DNA from: Cudoniella acicularis
Taxonomy: Eukaryota > Ascomycota > Leotiomycetes > Helotiales > Helotiaceae
Assembly: GCA_013054445.1 (NCBI GenBank)
Contig: JAAMPI010000415.1
Coordinates: 1-38,617, forward strand
Length of the DNA stretch: 38,617 bases
Reading direction: 5' to 3'
Part shown: positions 1-10,752 of the stretch, in pieces
Layout: each line of letters opens with the position of its first letter
How positions within the stretch are numbered: position 1 is the first letter of the stretch
Made by a program: the position numbers and the translations under genes
Notes under the pieces: generated by a model
What the model was told of the DNA's origin: nothing
Databases searched by the model: none
The model's input: only the letters and a program-made list of their open reading frames with translations

Positions 1-485
1 ATAGAGTAATCGAGTCCTTTTTAATCTTGATATTATTTTAAAAAATAATTATATAAATATTATATAAAATCCTATTATAATAATATTTTTTTATTTTATA
101 AAGAGATATCTTTTTATAATTGTGATGTGATTCGCTTGCATGTACGCCTGCGGGTCGTCACGTGGTTGGGGTGGCTGCCGGAGCCTCGGGATGATGACGG
201 TAGCAAACCTCTGACATCTAGGATCATGGTTCTAGGCTCTTGATACGTGGGGATATCGGATAATGCTATTGATTATTATTACTATTAAACACTTTATGAA
301 TTTTGTACTAACTATATATAATTTTAAATTTTATTATTTTTATATATATATTGAGTTATTAAGAATGAAAGAGGTAGATATTCGGTGTAAAATCACAGGA
401 TTTGTGTAGGGATTTCGGTTACCCCACTTCTATTCATTTCGTTATACTATCGTTAAGCTGCTCGACCCTCTCGTAGATACTATCA
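1..485. repeat. AT-rich stretch with a dispersed-repeat copy
   Basis: Positions 1-120 and about 270-360 are strongly AT-rich and contain no reading frame. Positions about 188-290 match, base for base over most of their length, two other places in the window: 25548-25660 on the plus strand and 22360-22475 on the minus strand. The shared core includes GGTAGCAAACCTC and AATGCTATTGATT. This is therefore one copy of a dispersed repeat, truncated on its 3' side relative to the other two. The AT-rich flanks fit RIP-type decay, but I did not compute dinucleotide indices. Confidence 0.6.
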
Positions 486-2034
486 TTGTTTTTTCCGGCT
501 GCCAGCTTAAGGTTTGGGCTAAAGTACTATGCAATTCACATGGTTTTCCAGCTTGGGCTCCGGTATCTATGGGTTGACTCTCTCTGCATCATCCAGGATG
601 ACGACGAGACACACGATAGACAGATCTCGCAGATGGATCGAATCTTTCACTCCGCATCATTTACGATTGTTGCTGCGCATGGCAGTAACGCCCACGCTGG
701 CCTCCCAGGGATACGGCCAAATAGTCGCAAGCGTTATCAACTTGTAGAGACTGTGGCTGGAATAGAGCTTGGCAATCGCCTCCACCTTCTTCTACCGAAC
801 GAACTGTTTGGCAATCACGAGCATGGACGTACCAAGAATTCTTCTTTTCACGCAGAGCCTTGGTTTTCAGCAAAGACCGCGTATGGTTCCAGAATGGTGC
901 TCGTACCTACAAGGAAGATGTCCATGATGCCGGGCTGTATCACCAAAATCACACCGTGCTGGGTCCCATGAACAGCACCAGCCCACTTCTTTACAACGAG
1001 ACGACCATCAATTTTTTGAATTACATAAGAGCTGTGACAGTCTATAGCAGTCGAGCAATGAGTTTCCCGAAAGATGTATTGAACGCCTTTGCCAGGATTA
1101 TGAGTTTTTATAGTCCATTCTTCAGAAGCGAATTCCTGTACGGCCTGCCTTGCACCGAGCTTCTTGATAGTCTTCTTTGGCAACCAAAGGGTACCTTGAG
1201 ACGTCGAATGGACCGGAAGGAACACTAATTTGCCCAAGTTGGAGTTGGACAGGCTGGGAGGGTCAGGTGTGGTGGGGTCCTGAACACTATCTTGTTGAAC
1301 ATTACGGCCGGATAACTTGGATCGACGCTGAGGACGGCTCTAAGTTTACAGATCAAGAATATCACGGTTGCACTGGTGAAACACAAAGGGGAAATTGGGA
1401 ACGCATGCCATTTACAGTGCTTGATAAAGATTGTTACTACGAGCCCGGTCAAGTTGCTTTGTTTTACCATCCTATCTCACCTCTTGCCGACAGAAAGCCA
1501 AGGGCCTTCTTGCTGTCCGATAGCCAGGCCTTACATCTTGAGGCTTTGGCGATGAGCTTCCTGGTATCGCATGAGCCCGTAAGTCCTCAAGTTGCTGGAT
1601 ACTTCTCTGAGGCTGGCCAAGACCCTGTTCCACTGGCTCTGCTTGACAACAGTGGAATTCTTACGGGTATAGTCTACGTCGCCGAATCTATTGTAGCCAG
1701 ATTGCCATTACCGGGGTGCTACGATTTCATTGCTTTGTCAAGAACCAAACCTCGAAATACACCTACGCCGTTACAAGAACCTACATTTGATGATGCAGAT
1801 GTAGTCGGCCGGAAACAGGCACTCCCTGTCATTGAAAAAGGGTGGGTTGAATTATCGAAATGGGGTTTTGATGAACGAGTATATAGTCCGCAATTGGACT
1901 GGTCCTTGTACGATGTCATGATGTTAGAGTGGAGTGACTCTAGTAAGCCTACTGCAGGTCGACTTGGTGTGGGGTTTTCTCATGTCGATGCTTTCAGATT
2001 TGGGTGCCAAAAGAGATTTGTTAAACTAATCTAG
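486..2034 (+). pseudogene. HET-domain protein, 5'-truncated and frameshifted
   Basis: HET proteins trigger heterokaryon-incompatibility cell death in filamentous ascomycetes. Three plus-strand frames carry successive parts of one. Positions 486 to about 800 hold the HET core with YLWVDSLCIIQDD, QISQMDRIF and the alanine/histidine/glycine-rich AAHGSNAHAGLPG. About 815-1205, in a second frame, continue with AWTYQE, SRRALVFSKDRVWF and YSSRAMSFP. About 1215-2034, in a third frame, hold CPSWSWTGWEGQVWWG and the C-terminal tail. Each step joins at the place expected for the family, so two indels separate one ancestral gene. The usual opening motif (LSYCWG-like) is missing upstream of 486. No splice signals at the joins explain the shifts. 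A sequencing-error origin of one shift cannot be excluded, but truncation plus two shifts favours a dead copy. Confidence 0.8.
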
Positions 2035-2989
2035 AAAGCCCCAACCAACCTCGGAGATCGCTGGCCACGTCGTCTGAAGCATAGGTGACGGACGTTATGA
2101 CTTGCCTCAGCTCTGGCATCGAGGATTGCTCTTCCCTGACCGCGGAAAATCGCTTTGAGAAATGTGTTTAAACACATTCAAGACCTAAGTCTTTAATCTG
2201 ATCACTTACTCTAACCTCAGATGGTGGAATTTGCTGCAAACTAGATAAATGGCATATGCCGCTGGCTCATATCTCATGTACTCTCACCTTAACCACCGCA
2301 TACACACAACGAAGCTAGATTGTTACTTTCTATATATTACCACCCCCTGTCTTTGGATCCTCCTTCATTCCTAAATATCTGTCTGAACGTACGCAAATCG
2401 TACTTTTACCTTCCCACCTCCCCCAGCGCACTCCTATATAGAATAGGAGCTCGTAAGAGTAGGGGCTATTACTCGCGGGCTATTTTATGCAAATCGCATA
2501 ACAACCCTACCTAAACTATATTATAAATCGATCCACCTCGCATTTTAAAAATCGTAAAATACTAATTATACGATATAATTATTAATTAAATGTAGCTCTA
2601 CCTTTTACTTTAATTATATCCTTAGTTATACAAGTAAGTGTTGGAGGTAAGGGTATAACCGTAGTACGCGGTATATAGTATATAGAGGATATATCTATAT
2701 AGTCGTCGGTAGGCGGCTAAGGTGGATAGCGGAAGAAGAGTCGACTGTTAGGTCGAGAGTGATTCAAGTATGTGGAATAATAATATGAATTTGACTTAAA
2801 GACTTATCTATCTACAAAGGGGTGAGCGGACTATATATACTACAAGTGTAGTTACTAGAAGCTTCTATAACTTAGAAATCAACGCTTATAAATCAAAGCT
2901 TATAAATCAAAGAACAACCTAGAAGATTCTAGTAAGGTTTAAACCTTAAGCTTAGAATAGTGCTTATTACCTAATAATACAACAGATCG
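2035..2989. other. Gene-free AT-rich spacer
   Basis: I see no supportable gene. The short frame at 2320-2514 has no recognisable content. 2520-2960 is AT-rich and carries a short direct duplication near 2882-2908 (the segment CTTATAAATCAAAG occurs twice in a row). The stretch separates the HET pseudogene from the 3' end of the STAND-N/LRR gene. Confidence 0.5.
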
Positions 2990-5035
2990 TCAGTTTCCAA
3001 TGTCAGCTCCAAATTTCAGTCCGTCCTCACTTCTATTATCTTCCTCAATTTCAACATATCCCTTATTTTCAGCACCGTTCACAAAACTTCCATCCATAAT
3101 CATATCTAACGATACCTTTGGCAAAAAACTATCTAGGTAACGGTTGGAAGGCCTCTCGTATTCAAAAGGGTTCCAAGTGACCAGTTGAGCCGCCTTCATC
3201 TCAAGTATTTTAGGGGGTGAAGTTTGTGATGGCAATGTTGAGGTTGTTGGGGCTGACCATTGATCTCTGATATTAGACTTCAGTCTCGGGGCTCCTTCCC
3301 TTGCGCGTTCTGCGTAGTATCCACAATACTCCTCTTGCCACTGCTGTAGGGCTGGGTGAACAAAGGGGTTGTTGTGAGCGTAGATTGTTGTAAGATTATC
3401 CATGAGAACCAGGAAGAGTGGAAGGTGAGTAAAGCGATTCAAGGCGATATCTAAGACCTGGATATAGGATCAATTTCTGAAAGTAGATACGAGATAGGAG
3501 ATTACTCATACCTCAAGGCTATTGAGATCTAAGAACTGTTCTGGCAATTCAGATAATTCGTTTTCGGATACATGTAATATTTTCAACGACTTGAGAGAAC
3601 ATATCTAATAGCTGTTAGAAATTGAGTCCTAATTTGAGATTTGCACGCTGAGCACCTCCAGAGGAAATACACTTAAGTAATTTGATTTTAAGTTGAGATA
3701 CGCCAAATTGCTACACGAAGCAATTGACTTTGGAAGCCGACTAATTTTGTTGTGGTAAAGAAACAGTCTATAGACCCGACTGTTAATAAGTGCTCAATAA
3801 AGGGGATGTTGAAAACTCACGACTTGATAGTGTCCTTTACTGCTTCCACGGCACTTTCAGCTAAGTCAATCATATCGAAACCTGATATATTGACCTCTTT
3901 GGATGACACATAGAGCCTCTCCTTAGGTGTCGTATTAGTGGCAATAAGCGTTGAGTCGCTATTCTCCTGGGACAAACCGGTAGGTTTTGGCATGAAGTCC
4001 TTCAAGGTAACTTTCCGGCCCGCTCCTAATCTCTCAACTCGGTATTGCTGGTTTGATATAAGTGGCTTATCTGACTTGGCGGCAATTTTCTCGGACTTCT
4101 GCTTCCTTGAAGCATTTGAATCTGAGCGACGGGTGTTCAGATATTCTGTCAGCGTCCCCTTCGCTTCTCGATTCTGATCTGTGGTTTCATTGCTAGACTG
4201 GGTAGGTAACATCTGATCTTCGGAGAACGGTTTCTTTGTTGTAGAGATCTCGTAATCTTCCTCGTTCAATGGTGTAGCACCGCTTGATTTGGATTTCGAC
4301 ATCTCAACCTTTCGATATGCCGTGGTCATCAGAACTTCCTGGTCAAAGTCAAAGTCTTTCGAATCGATTTCCGTATGCGACATCGGATCCAGGTCGAGGA
4401 GCGCAGTGTTTCCTGATATATGAGAAGCGCTAGAGTCTACCAGCATGATAGAACTGGCATCATCCTCGACCTGGTCCAATATGATACTTCCTCTCGAGCT
4501 TGTGAGAACCTGCTGCATTTCAAGTTGTGATTTCCTGGATTTTTGTGAGAAATTATAAGACTTGCAGCCTGGAGTGAGTTACGCACATATTAAAAGCTGT
4601 TAATAGCAAATTGAGTCCGTCCGAAAGTCTTGATATATTTTTGCTGAGTTCCGCAATATCGCTTTCCTTCCAAAGCCGTTCAAACTTCTCTTTCTTTGTC
4701 ATGGACTTCCCGCCTTCTCCAATCCCCTCCGTAATTTTTGAGAGCCTACCAACAACCACCGAGAACGTAAGTTCACACGCTCCAAGCACTGACTTCAACC
4801 GCTGACCCGAAAAGCTATCATCGGACATCAGTCGCGCTGCCATCTGCTGGTTTCCAACAAATACAGCTTGAATTTGTGCCAAGGCAACAAGAATGCAATC
4901 GCATTGCACTCTGATTGTTATCGTCGAGATATCTTGCATATTGTATTGCGCGCGATAATCGCTGAACGTCCTGAGGAGTTTCGTGGAGGTCGCAACAAGC
5001 GACACAACGCTTACGGTGATGGAAAGGGGATCCAT
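2990..5035 (-). CDS. STAND-type N-terminal domain fused to leucine-rich repeats
   Basis: Model, minus strand: exons 5035-4587, 4534-3821, 3779-3647, 3604-3512 and 3457-2990, giving 618 aa in one unbroken frame. All four introns are 41-54 nt with GT-AG ends (GTGCGT, GTGAGT, GTGCAA, GTATGA donors). Residues 1-150 begin MDPLSITVSVVSLVATSTKL and match the Pfam fungal N-terminal domain of STAND proteins, the death-effector-like module usually placed before NACHT/NB-ARC. Residues about 151-385 are polar and probably disordered. Residues about 389-485 hold five leucine-rich repeats of about 23 residues, for example YRLFLYHNKISRLPKSI, LAYLNLKSNYLSVFP and LEVLDIALNRFTHLP. No NACHT or other nucleotide-binding motif is present. 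The C-terminus (residues 485-618) is unrecognised. A role in signalling or self/non-self recognition is inference. The splice model is strongly supported because LRR periodicity runs across every junction. Confidence 0.85.
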
Positions 5036-6057
5036 GATGTCGTAGCGACTCCGAAGAACGATAGAAGAGAAAGTTTGGGAACATCTGAAGGTTCAAGATC
5101 AGGCTGCAGGCTTGAGTTGAAGGTTTTCTGTGATGGTTGCAGCCACATATGCAGGTGTGGTGGCGATGCAAGGCTTTTGACGCTCAATTATGGCTGAGTT
5201 CTTTCTTGTGCCCACCTCTAGAGTTCAAGTCAACGAAATACTTAGTAGTTATTAGGAGTAGTTCACGAAGAAGTCAGAAATTGTACACTCAAGTTATTAT
5301 TCGAGAGTACTATAAAGAAAAAGATAAAAATTCAGTCTAAATTACTCTCCTTTATGAAGTAGGGGAGAGCGGTATGCGAAGTAAAGTTCGGAAGGCCCGG
5401 CTCTCCAAAAACTCGCCGCTCGCGATAGCCTCGTTTTTGTATGTCGCATAGTTCACTTGAATTACAAGTATAATTAATCCTACGTAACCCTAAGAAGGTT
5501 ATACACTTATATAATAGACGCCTAAAGGAAAGTGTTTGCGTAACTAGAATTTATTAAAGGAGTTCTTTCTTTGAAAAGTAGATATAGCACTACAGTCCAA
5601 AACCTATCACTAAAAAAGCACTCAGCTCAGAGAAATTATTAGATAGGGCACTCGAGTCTTTAACCGAAAGTTTTAATGTATTGCTTACCTGCCGTAAAGA
5701 AACAGTCACGAGTTGTGCGTGAAGAATATTTTCCGGAATAAAGTTTAATTTCTTTTAAGGATATGTTAATTCGAGGCAAATAGAGGTCAGCGTACTGGGG
5801 TAATGATAATAGTACAACATAAAATTCAAAGGCAGGTACCAAACAAAGCTTAAGCATCCAACAACTAACATTATCTATCATTGCAGCAAACTTCGCAAAA
5901 CTTCCAAGAACATCAGAAGAAAGGAGACAAAAGAAAAGAAAAGTAGTATGGTCGTCGTTAAGGTTGTGTTTAACAAATATAAATGACACCTCAAGCGTAA
6001 ATAACTTCTCTCTCATCCCCCCTTTCCCCCAAACACACAAACTTCAAACCATCCACC
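5036..6057. other. Intergenic region, no gene seen
   Basis: This holds the promoter side of the STAND-N/LRR gene (5036 to about 5300) and the 3' side of the bZIP gene. 5240-5600 is AT-rich. Positions 5365-5408 carry a GC-richer patch bounded by GGAGAGC and GCTCTCC, a possible small inverted repeat. The minus-strand frame at 5660-6040 has no family resemblance and poor composition, and I do not call it. Confidence 0.4.
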
Positions 6058-7092
6058 TCACACCGCCACACAAACAGCCTCCAACCCCTTTCTCCCCATC
6101 AACATTATCCAATGAACTATTCCTCTTCGCCATCGTAGGCCAAGTGCCCGGCCGCTTAACAATTTTGCTCCCCACTGTGGCCGTTTTCCGGCATCGAGCA
6201 GGCTGTACCCGGTCAGAATGTAGTGGAAGGAGTACTTGAATCCTTTGTCTTGTGGGGTTTGGAGGAAGCTTTTTAGTGGGTTGTGCGGTTCCATGGAGAG
6301 GGTGGAGGGCGCGCAGGTGCTTTGGGTGAGGGAGAGGTGGGTGGAGAGAAGGAGGCGGTTGGTGAGGCAACCGCGGAGGACGTTGTATTGGAGGAGGGTT
6401 ATTAGGTGGTCTGAGGAGAGGGGGAAGATGATTCTTGGGGGAGGAGAGCGGTTAGAAGTGGCTGGATTGGGAAGTGTGGACTCGTAGGGTATTAGTGGGT
6501 TTTTGGCGTTGCTGATTGCGTTCGCGATGGATGCTGGGAGGATGGATACTGTTTGTTGGTCTTCGATCCAGCAGGGTACCGTCGATTCTGTCGTGGCGAT
6601 GCTTGTAAAGGTGGATGTAGAGATAGGTGCTGAATGGACTTGTGATTCGAGGGCCTTGCGACGTCCTGCTCGGAGTCAGTTTTTGCAACCTACTCCTAAT
6701 CGGGGTAATTTTTATATAAAAGAACAAAGCAAATGAGACAGAAATTCTGAATGGACGGTAGACCAGGGGCTTCATCTTCCGGGCTGTGGCATTCAACAGC
6801 CCTCAGCTATTGAAATGTGTGGAGCGACTGAGAGTCATTCATACCCTCCCCCGTCAAACACAACAAGCAATTCAGAAAAAATTCAGATCTCACTCACGAT
6901 AAGCCCTAACATTAAGCCTATTCTGCCTCTTCCTCCTAGCCGCAGCATCGGTAACACCGGTCCAATCATCCTCCTTATCCACAGCCTGCTTGAAATTTAG
7001 CAACCTGTCCTCTCCAAATAAAAAGATCCAATCTAACTCACCTCGGCCAATTGTGGCATCTGCATAAGTTGAATTTGCGTTGTGGCCATCAT
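6058..7092 (-). CDS. bZIP-type transcription factor with DUF3425 domain
   Basis: Model, minus strand: exons 7092-7042, 6985-6898 and 6665-6058, giving 248 aa. Introns are 56 nt (GTGAGT donor) and 232 nt (GTGAGT donor, GAGCAG acceptor); all joins stay in frame. Residues about 30-55 form a bZIP basic region, RRKRQNRLNVRAYRRRRK, preceded by the DDWTGVTD lead-in common in this fungal family. No heptad leucine zipper follows. Residues about 120-245 match DUF3425, seen as DHLITLLQYNVLRGCLTNR and a following hydrophobic helix. Family members are nuclear regulators of stress or secondary metabolism, but the target here is unknown. The start was chosen because two consecutive ATGs open the frame that splices cleanly into the basic region. 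It is divergent from the dehydrogenase gene starting at 7776. The long second intron is the weakest part of the model. Confidence 0.8.
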
Positions 7093-7775
7093 GGTTGGTT
7101 GACAATAACCCCCGAATTGCAACGGAAGAGCAGACCACTAGCGCTTGGGGGAGGACGAGGTCTCTGCGACTGGCGATTTATGTAGACCGCTTACCGCTAG
7201 CAAGGGCCTCTCAAGTCCCGGTAGGTTGGCCTTGAAGGAGGCTGTGCGGACTTGCAATTAACTTGGACTCATAATACCAACTGTCCGAATTATTGAAGTG
7301 ATTGTCATCGATGTTGTCAGAAGTTCACCCATCCTTGAATCTTGACAATTGGCCCATAAGCGAGAACTAGGGGCAGCAAGGAAGGTGACTGGCTCGATTA
7401 TACAGTCTAACTGGTTTTGTCGTAGCTTCATGCACCTGGCTTACAGTCCCACTTGACCAAATCGGAATATCGCCCCTGAAGTTTCGCGATGCCTTCAGAT
7501 TTTTGGAGCTGGAGTGGAATCATGGGACTCACTTGAACTCCAGGCACCGGTTTGCGTAGACATGTGTAAACTTAGAAGCTAGACGCGTCCGCCTTGGAAT
7601 TTTCCAAAATGGGAAACGCGTCTGCCTGACTAGTGATGCTTAGAGAGGTCTTGATTCGTATTAATATGTAGTCTCGGAACCACAAACTTGGATTACAATT
7701 CTCCGAATCGCACTTCCCTTCATCCTTCTTCAGAATTCTCTCTCCTCGATTCGACCCCCATCGTCCATCCTCAAA
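7093..7775. promoter_or_regulatory. Divergent intergenic region (bZIP / dehydrogenase)
   Basis: 683 nt lie between the bZIP start (minus strand) and the dehydrogenase start (plus strand), so the region must contain both promoters. The last 80 nt before 7776 are pyrimidine-rich (TCTCTCCTCG, CCCCCATCGTCC), as is usual upstream of fungal starts. I see no coding sequence and cannot assign specific operators. Confidence 0.45.
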
Positions 7776-8781
7776 ATGACTTTCCACCCTGATTCTCTCC
7801 CCGACCTTACAGGCAAAGTATATATTGTCCAGGCGGGAACTCAGGCATGTCCGTCTCCCCTCCTTCCACCCCAATGCCCCTCAAAACTCACAAGACCGCA
7901 GTGGCTACTACACCGTCGCCCGCCTCACCGAGCACGGTGCCCATGTATATATGTGCGCTCGATCCCCAACCAAAGGAAATACTGCCATCGCGTCTATCAA
8001 GACCCTCTACCCACATGCCAACATCACACTCCTAGAAATAGACCACCTCTCCTTGTCCTCTGTCGTTTCCGCTGCCAATCTCTTCCTCGCCAAAGAAACA
8101 TCTCTCCATGGTCTCGTCAATAATGCAGGAATAATGGCCACGCCCTTGGAGATAAGCAAAGACGGACATGAGGCACAATGGCAGACCAACTATCTCGCGC
8201 ACTGGGTCTTCACCTCGCATCTCTTGCCCATTATGCTCAGCACCTCGAAGACACTTCCACCCGGAAGCGTGCGCATTGTAAACTTGACTTCGGCGGGGCA
8301 CTACTCTGCGCCAAAGGAGGGAATAAACTTCGCCGATGCGTCGCTCCGGAACGGCGATAACATGACTCGATATGGTCAGTCCAAGCTCGCCAATGCGCTC
8401 CATGCCAAAATATTGAACAGGTTATATGGTCCTTGGTCGCTAGCTGCTACGGCTGGAAAAGGCGAGATTTGGACTGCAGCAGTGCACCCCGGTTTGGTAG
8501 AGAGCAATTTAGGCACAAGAGCAGAATTCCCGACAACAATGAAAGTGATACTTGCTATCTATCGCGCGGTTGGGGGCAAAATGATGGATGGGGATAAGGG
8601 GTCTTGGACGAGTGTCTTCTGTGTGGCGAGTCCGGAGATGAAGAAAGAGCTAAGTGGGACATATTTCCAGAGGATTGCAGAGGCGGGGTGGCAGAGTGGG
8701 ATGGCGAAAAATATAAAGTTGGCTGAGAGGCTGGAAGAGTGGACAAGAGAGGAGATGAAGAAAGAGGGCTGGGTGAAATGA
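7776..8781 (+). pseudogene. Short-chain dehydrogenase/reductase with one-base lesion
   Basis: This is a classical NAD(P)-dependent SDR gene. Exon 1 is 7776-7848, exon 2 is 7902-8781, and the 53-nt intron has a GTCCGT donor and CGCAG acceptor. Exon 2 reads GYYTVARLTEHGAHVYMCAR, NNAG (VNNAGIMATP), the catalytic serine region NLTSAGHY and YGQSK with the Tyr-X3-Lys pair. Exon 1 begins MTFHPDSLPDLTGKVYIV. The expected dinucleotide-binding motif (TGGNSGIG) can be read only if one base is missing next to position 7830: frame 1 gives VYIV, then GGNSG reads in another frame. An alternative acceptor at 7894 restores an open frame but spells a degraded motif and adds two residues. Either a real -1 mutation or a base-calling error fits. 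Otherwise the protein has normal length (about 317 aa) and intact catalytic residues. Substrate is unknown. Confidence 0.75.
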
Positions 8782-9148
8782 TTGAGATGATAGATAGAAT
8801 GATGCTATTGTTCAAATTGTCTATTTCCCGGACCGAGCCAAATTGAGAGAATTGACTCTCTGTGGTCAATTTGCCCGTGATACTCTGAATGTGTTGCCAA
8901 AATGTTTTGCTGCCAGTGTGAAATGCGGATGTCTGTGACCAGGTTGGATTCAAAACTATCCAGGCGAGGGCAACGGGAGACCAACTAACCAGCATGGCTT
9001 CAATAGGCAGGATTTTATCCTACTGACGTTGGCGCCATACATCATCCAAGAGTTCATGTGAACTGCAGCGGCATGTCTCGAATCAATCTTCAGGCTTTGC
9101 GCCGCCTGGGCACGTGTAATTCTGTCGACAAAAAGTATTATGCAATTC
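8782..9148. terminator. Convergent 3' region (dehydrogenase / methyltransferase)
   Basis: 367 nt separate the stop of the plus-strand dehydrogenase from the stop of the minus-strand methyltransferase. It should contain both 3' UTRs and polyadenylation signals. Around 8840-8880 the near-complementary segments AATTGAGAGAATTGACTCT and GGTCAATTTG can form a weak hairpin. No gene is seen. Confidence 0.4.
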
Positions 9149-10424
9149 TTATGAATTCGTCTTGCCTTGCTTACGGAAGCGTCCTTGTAGCCAGCATCGG
9201 TACATCTTCAGCTGCTTAGCTCGGTTGACCAGCAGTCTCCTGTCAACACCAAGATCGATGACTTCAAAGTGAGGTTCAGGTGTGGTCTCAGCAAGCACAT
9301 CCCCTGCATTCTTCTTGGTCCAAATATCAACGAGCTCGTCTTTCTCGAAGAAGTAAACTCGCGTGCCATCTCCACGGATGTAAAAGTTCTCTTCCAGGTA
9401 TCGTCCTTTCTTGAAGCGCACTTGTGCCAAATCTCCACGACCATAATCTCGGAATAGCACTTCACCACCAGGCTTGAGAACTTTGAAAATATTTTGGACA
9501 GCTTGATTCCATTGGGATGGCGACAGGGCCGAGAAGATAAATATCATCAAAACTAAATCGGCACTTCCTTCTTCCATTCCAGGTGGAAGGTTATTCTCGG
9601 CAACATCCCAGACATCCGCTTGTATGTTTTTGGTACCATATGCCTCATTTGAACGAATCACTTCCACAGCTTTCTTGGAGAAATCGCAAGCATGAATTTT
9701 CAGATCTGGATTCTGATTGTGGGCAAGGATGGGAAAGGCGGTGTTTCCAGCACCTGCGCCGACCTCGAGCAATGTGATAGGACCGGCGTCTGCCTTCGTA
9801 ATCTGGGATAAGATAGGAAATTCTTGTTGGAGCCACTTGCGGTCTTTAAAAAAATTTGCCGTGTTGTTCTTGTAGAAATTGTTCCACCATTTAGCGGGAT
9901 CGCTATTGAATCTGCCTTTTTGCTGGTCAGCGCAATTACCACGATCGAGTTCAAAACGAAGGTGCTTGAAGAGTGCAAATCAGATAGGAGCGAAAGACAT
10001 TGATGAATTTATTTCGTTCATGGGCCCGAAGGCCTCAGATGAACTATGCATGTGTTCAAATCATCAGAATGCAAGGGGGAGCCAGGAAGATGGCAGTTAG
10101 GAAAGAGGGAAGCTGCTTACTTTTGTCGAACTCGGAGACTGGCGCCTCGCGTTGTTTTGCGTATTGCTGTTCTGCGTACTCCTTATAAATATCGTCAGTC
10201 TCTACATGGTCCCATGCATTGAACTCGAAGACATTGTCATTTTCGTTCAGGTAGCGAGACCCGAATTGAAAGGGATCGCTCCTCTTCAGGTTGTTCTCGG
10301 GATCGTGGGATCGGTGGGGTGGGATTTCCTGCGAAGACCCCAACGGTTGAGAAGGGTCTTGGACACTTAGTTCCTTGAGGTTGTCAGCTAGGATAGCTTC
10401 ATTACTACTCGTGATTGACTCCAT
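9149..10424 (-). CDS. TRM140: tRNA (cytosine-32 N3)-methyltransferase, TRM140/METTL2 family
   Basis: Model, minus strand: exons 10424-10121 and 9915-9149, 356 aa; the intron of 205 nt has a GTAAGC donor. The enzyme family forms 3-methylcytidine at position 32 of the anticodon loop of certain Thr and Ser tRNAs, using S-adenosylmethionine. Residues about 48-125 carry the family hallmark: DPFQFGSRYL, FEFNAWDHVE, then KWWNNFYKNN and FFKDRKWLQQEFP. Residues about 150-165 hold SAM motif I, LLEVGAGAGNTAFP, followed by the acidic-loop HACDFSKKAVE and the FSALSP/KPGGEVLFRDYGRGD segment. GRYLEENFYIRGDGTRVYFF is the conserved C-terminal block. Length fits the family. The start ATG gives an acidic N-terminus as usual. 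I cannot separate the TRM140 and trm141 paralogues by eye. It shares a 328-nt divergent promoter region with COQ10. Confidence 0.9.
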
Positions 10425-10752
10425 GGCTCAAACTTTGAGGATTGGAGAAGGTCAGCGAAAATCATAGGAATTGGTTGTTGATTATGGAGGTTCTGTGGGG
10501 AAAGAAAAAAAAAATCGCGACGCGAGGAAAATGTAGGCGAAACAAAGGCGGTGAACAATTCTGCCACAGAACCCTTGGTCAAATTCGATTCTTGCAATGC
10601 TGAATGTCCGTGACCTCACGATTTTCAAGAGCTGTTGTAAAGTTCATGCCCCAATTGTTGTAATGGAGCTGGTGTAATAATAATCTTGTTATTTTCAATC
10701 CTTTCTAGTGATTTCTTTCTATTAGAGTCCTGCCAACGGCCGGAAAACCGTC
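10425..10752. promoter_or_regulatory. Bidirectional promoter region, TRM140-like / COQ10
   Basis: 328 nt between two divergent start codons. Near 10505 there is an A-run (minus-strand T-run), a common nucleosome-excluding element in fungal promoters. No gene is seen. Co-regulation of the two flanking genes is possible but not shown. Confidence 0.45.

Noticed and set aside
5660..6040. Minus-strand frame of 126 codons.
   Set aside because: No family features, no splice continuation, and it lies in the 3' flank of the bZIP gene.
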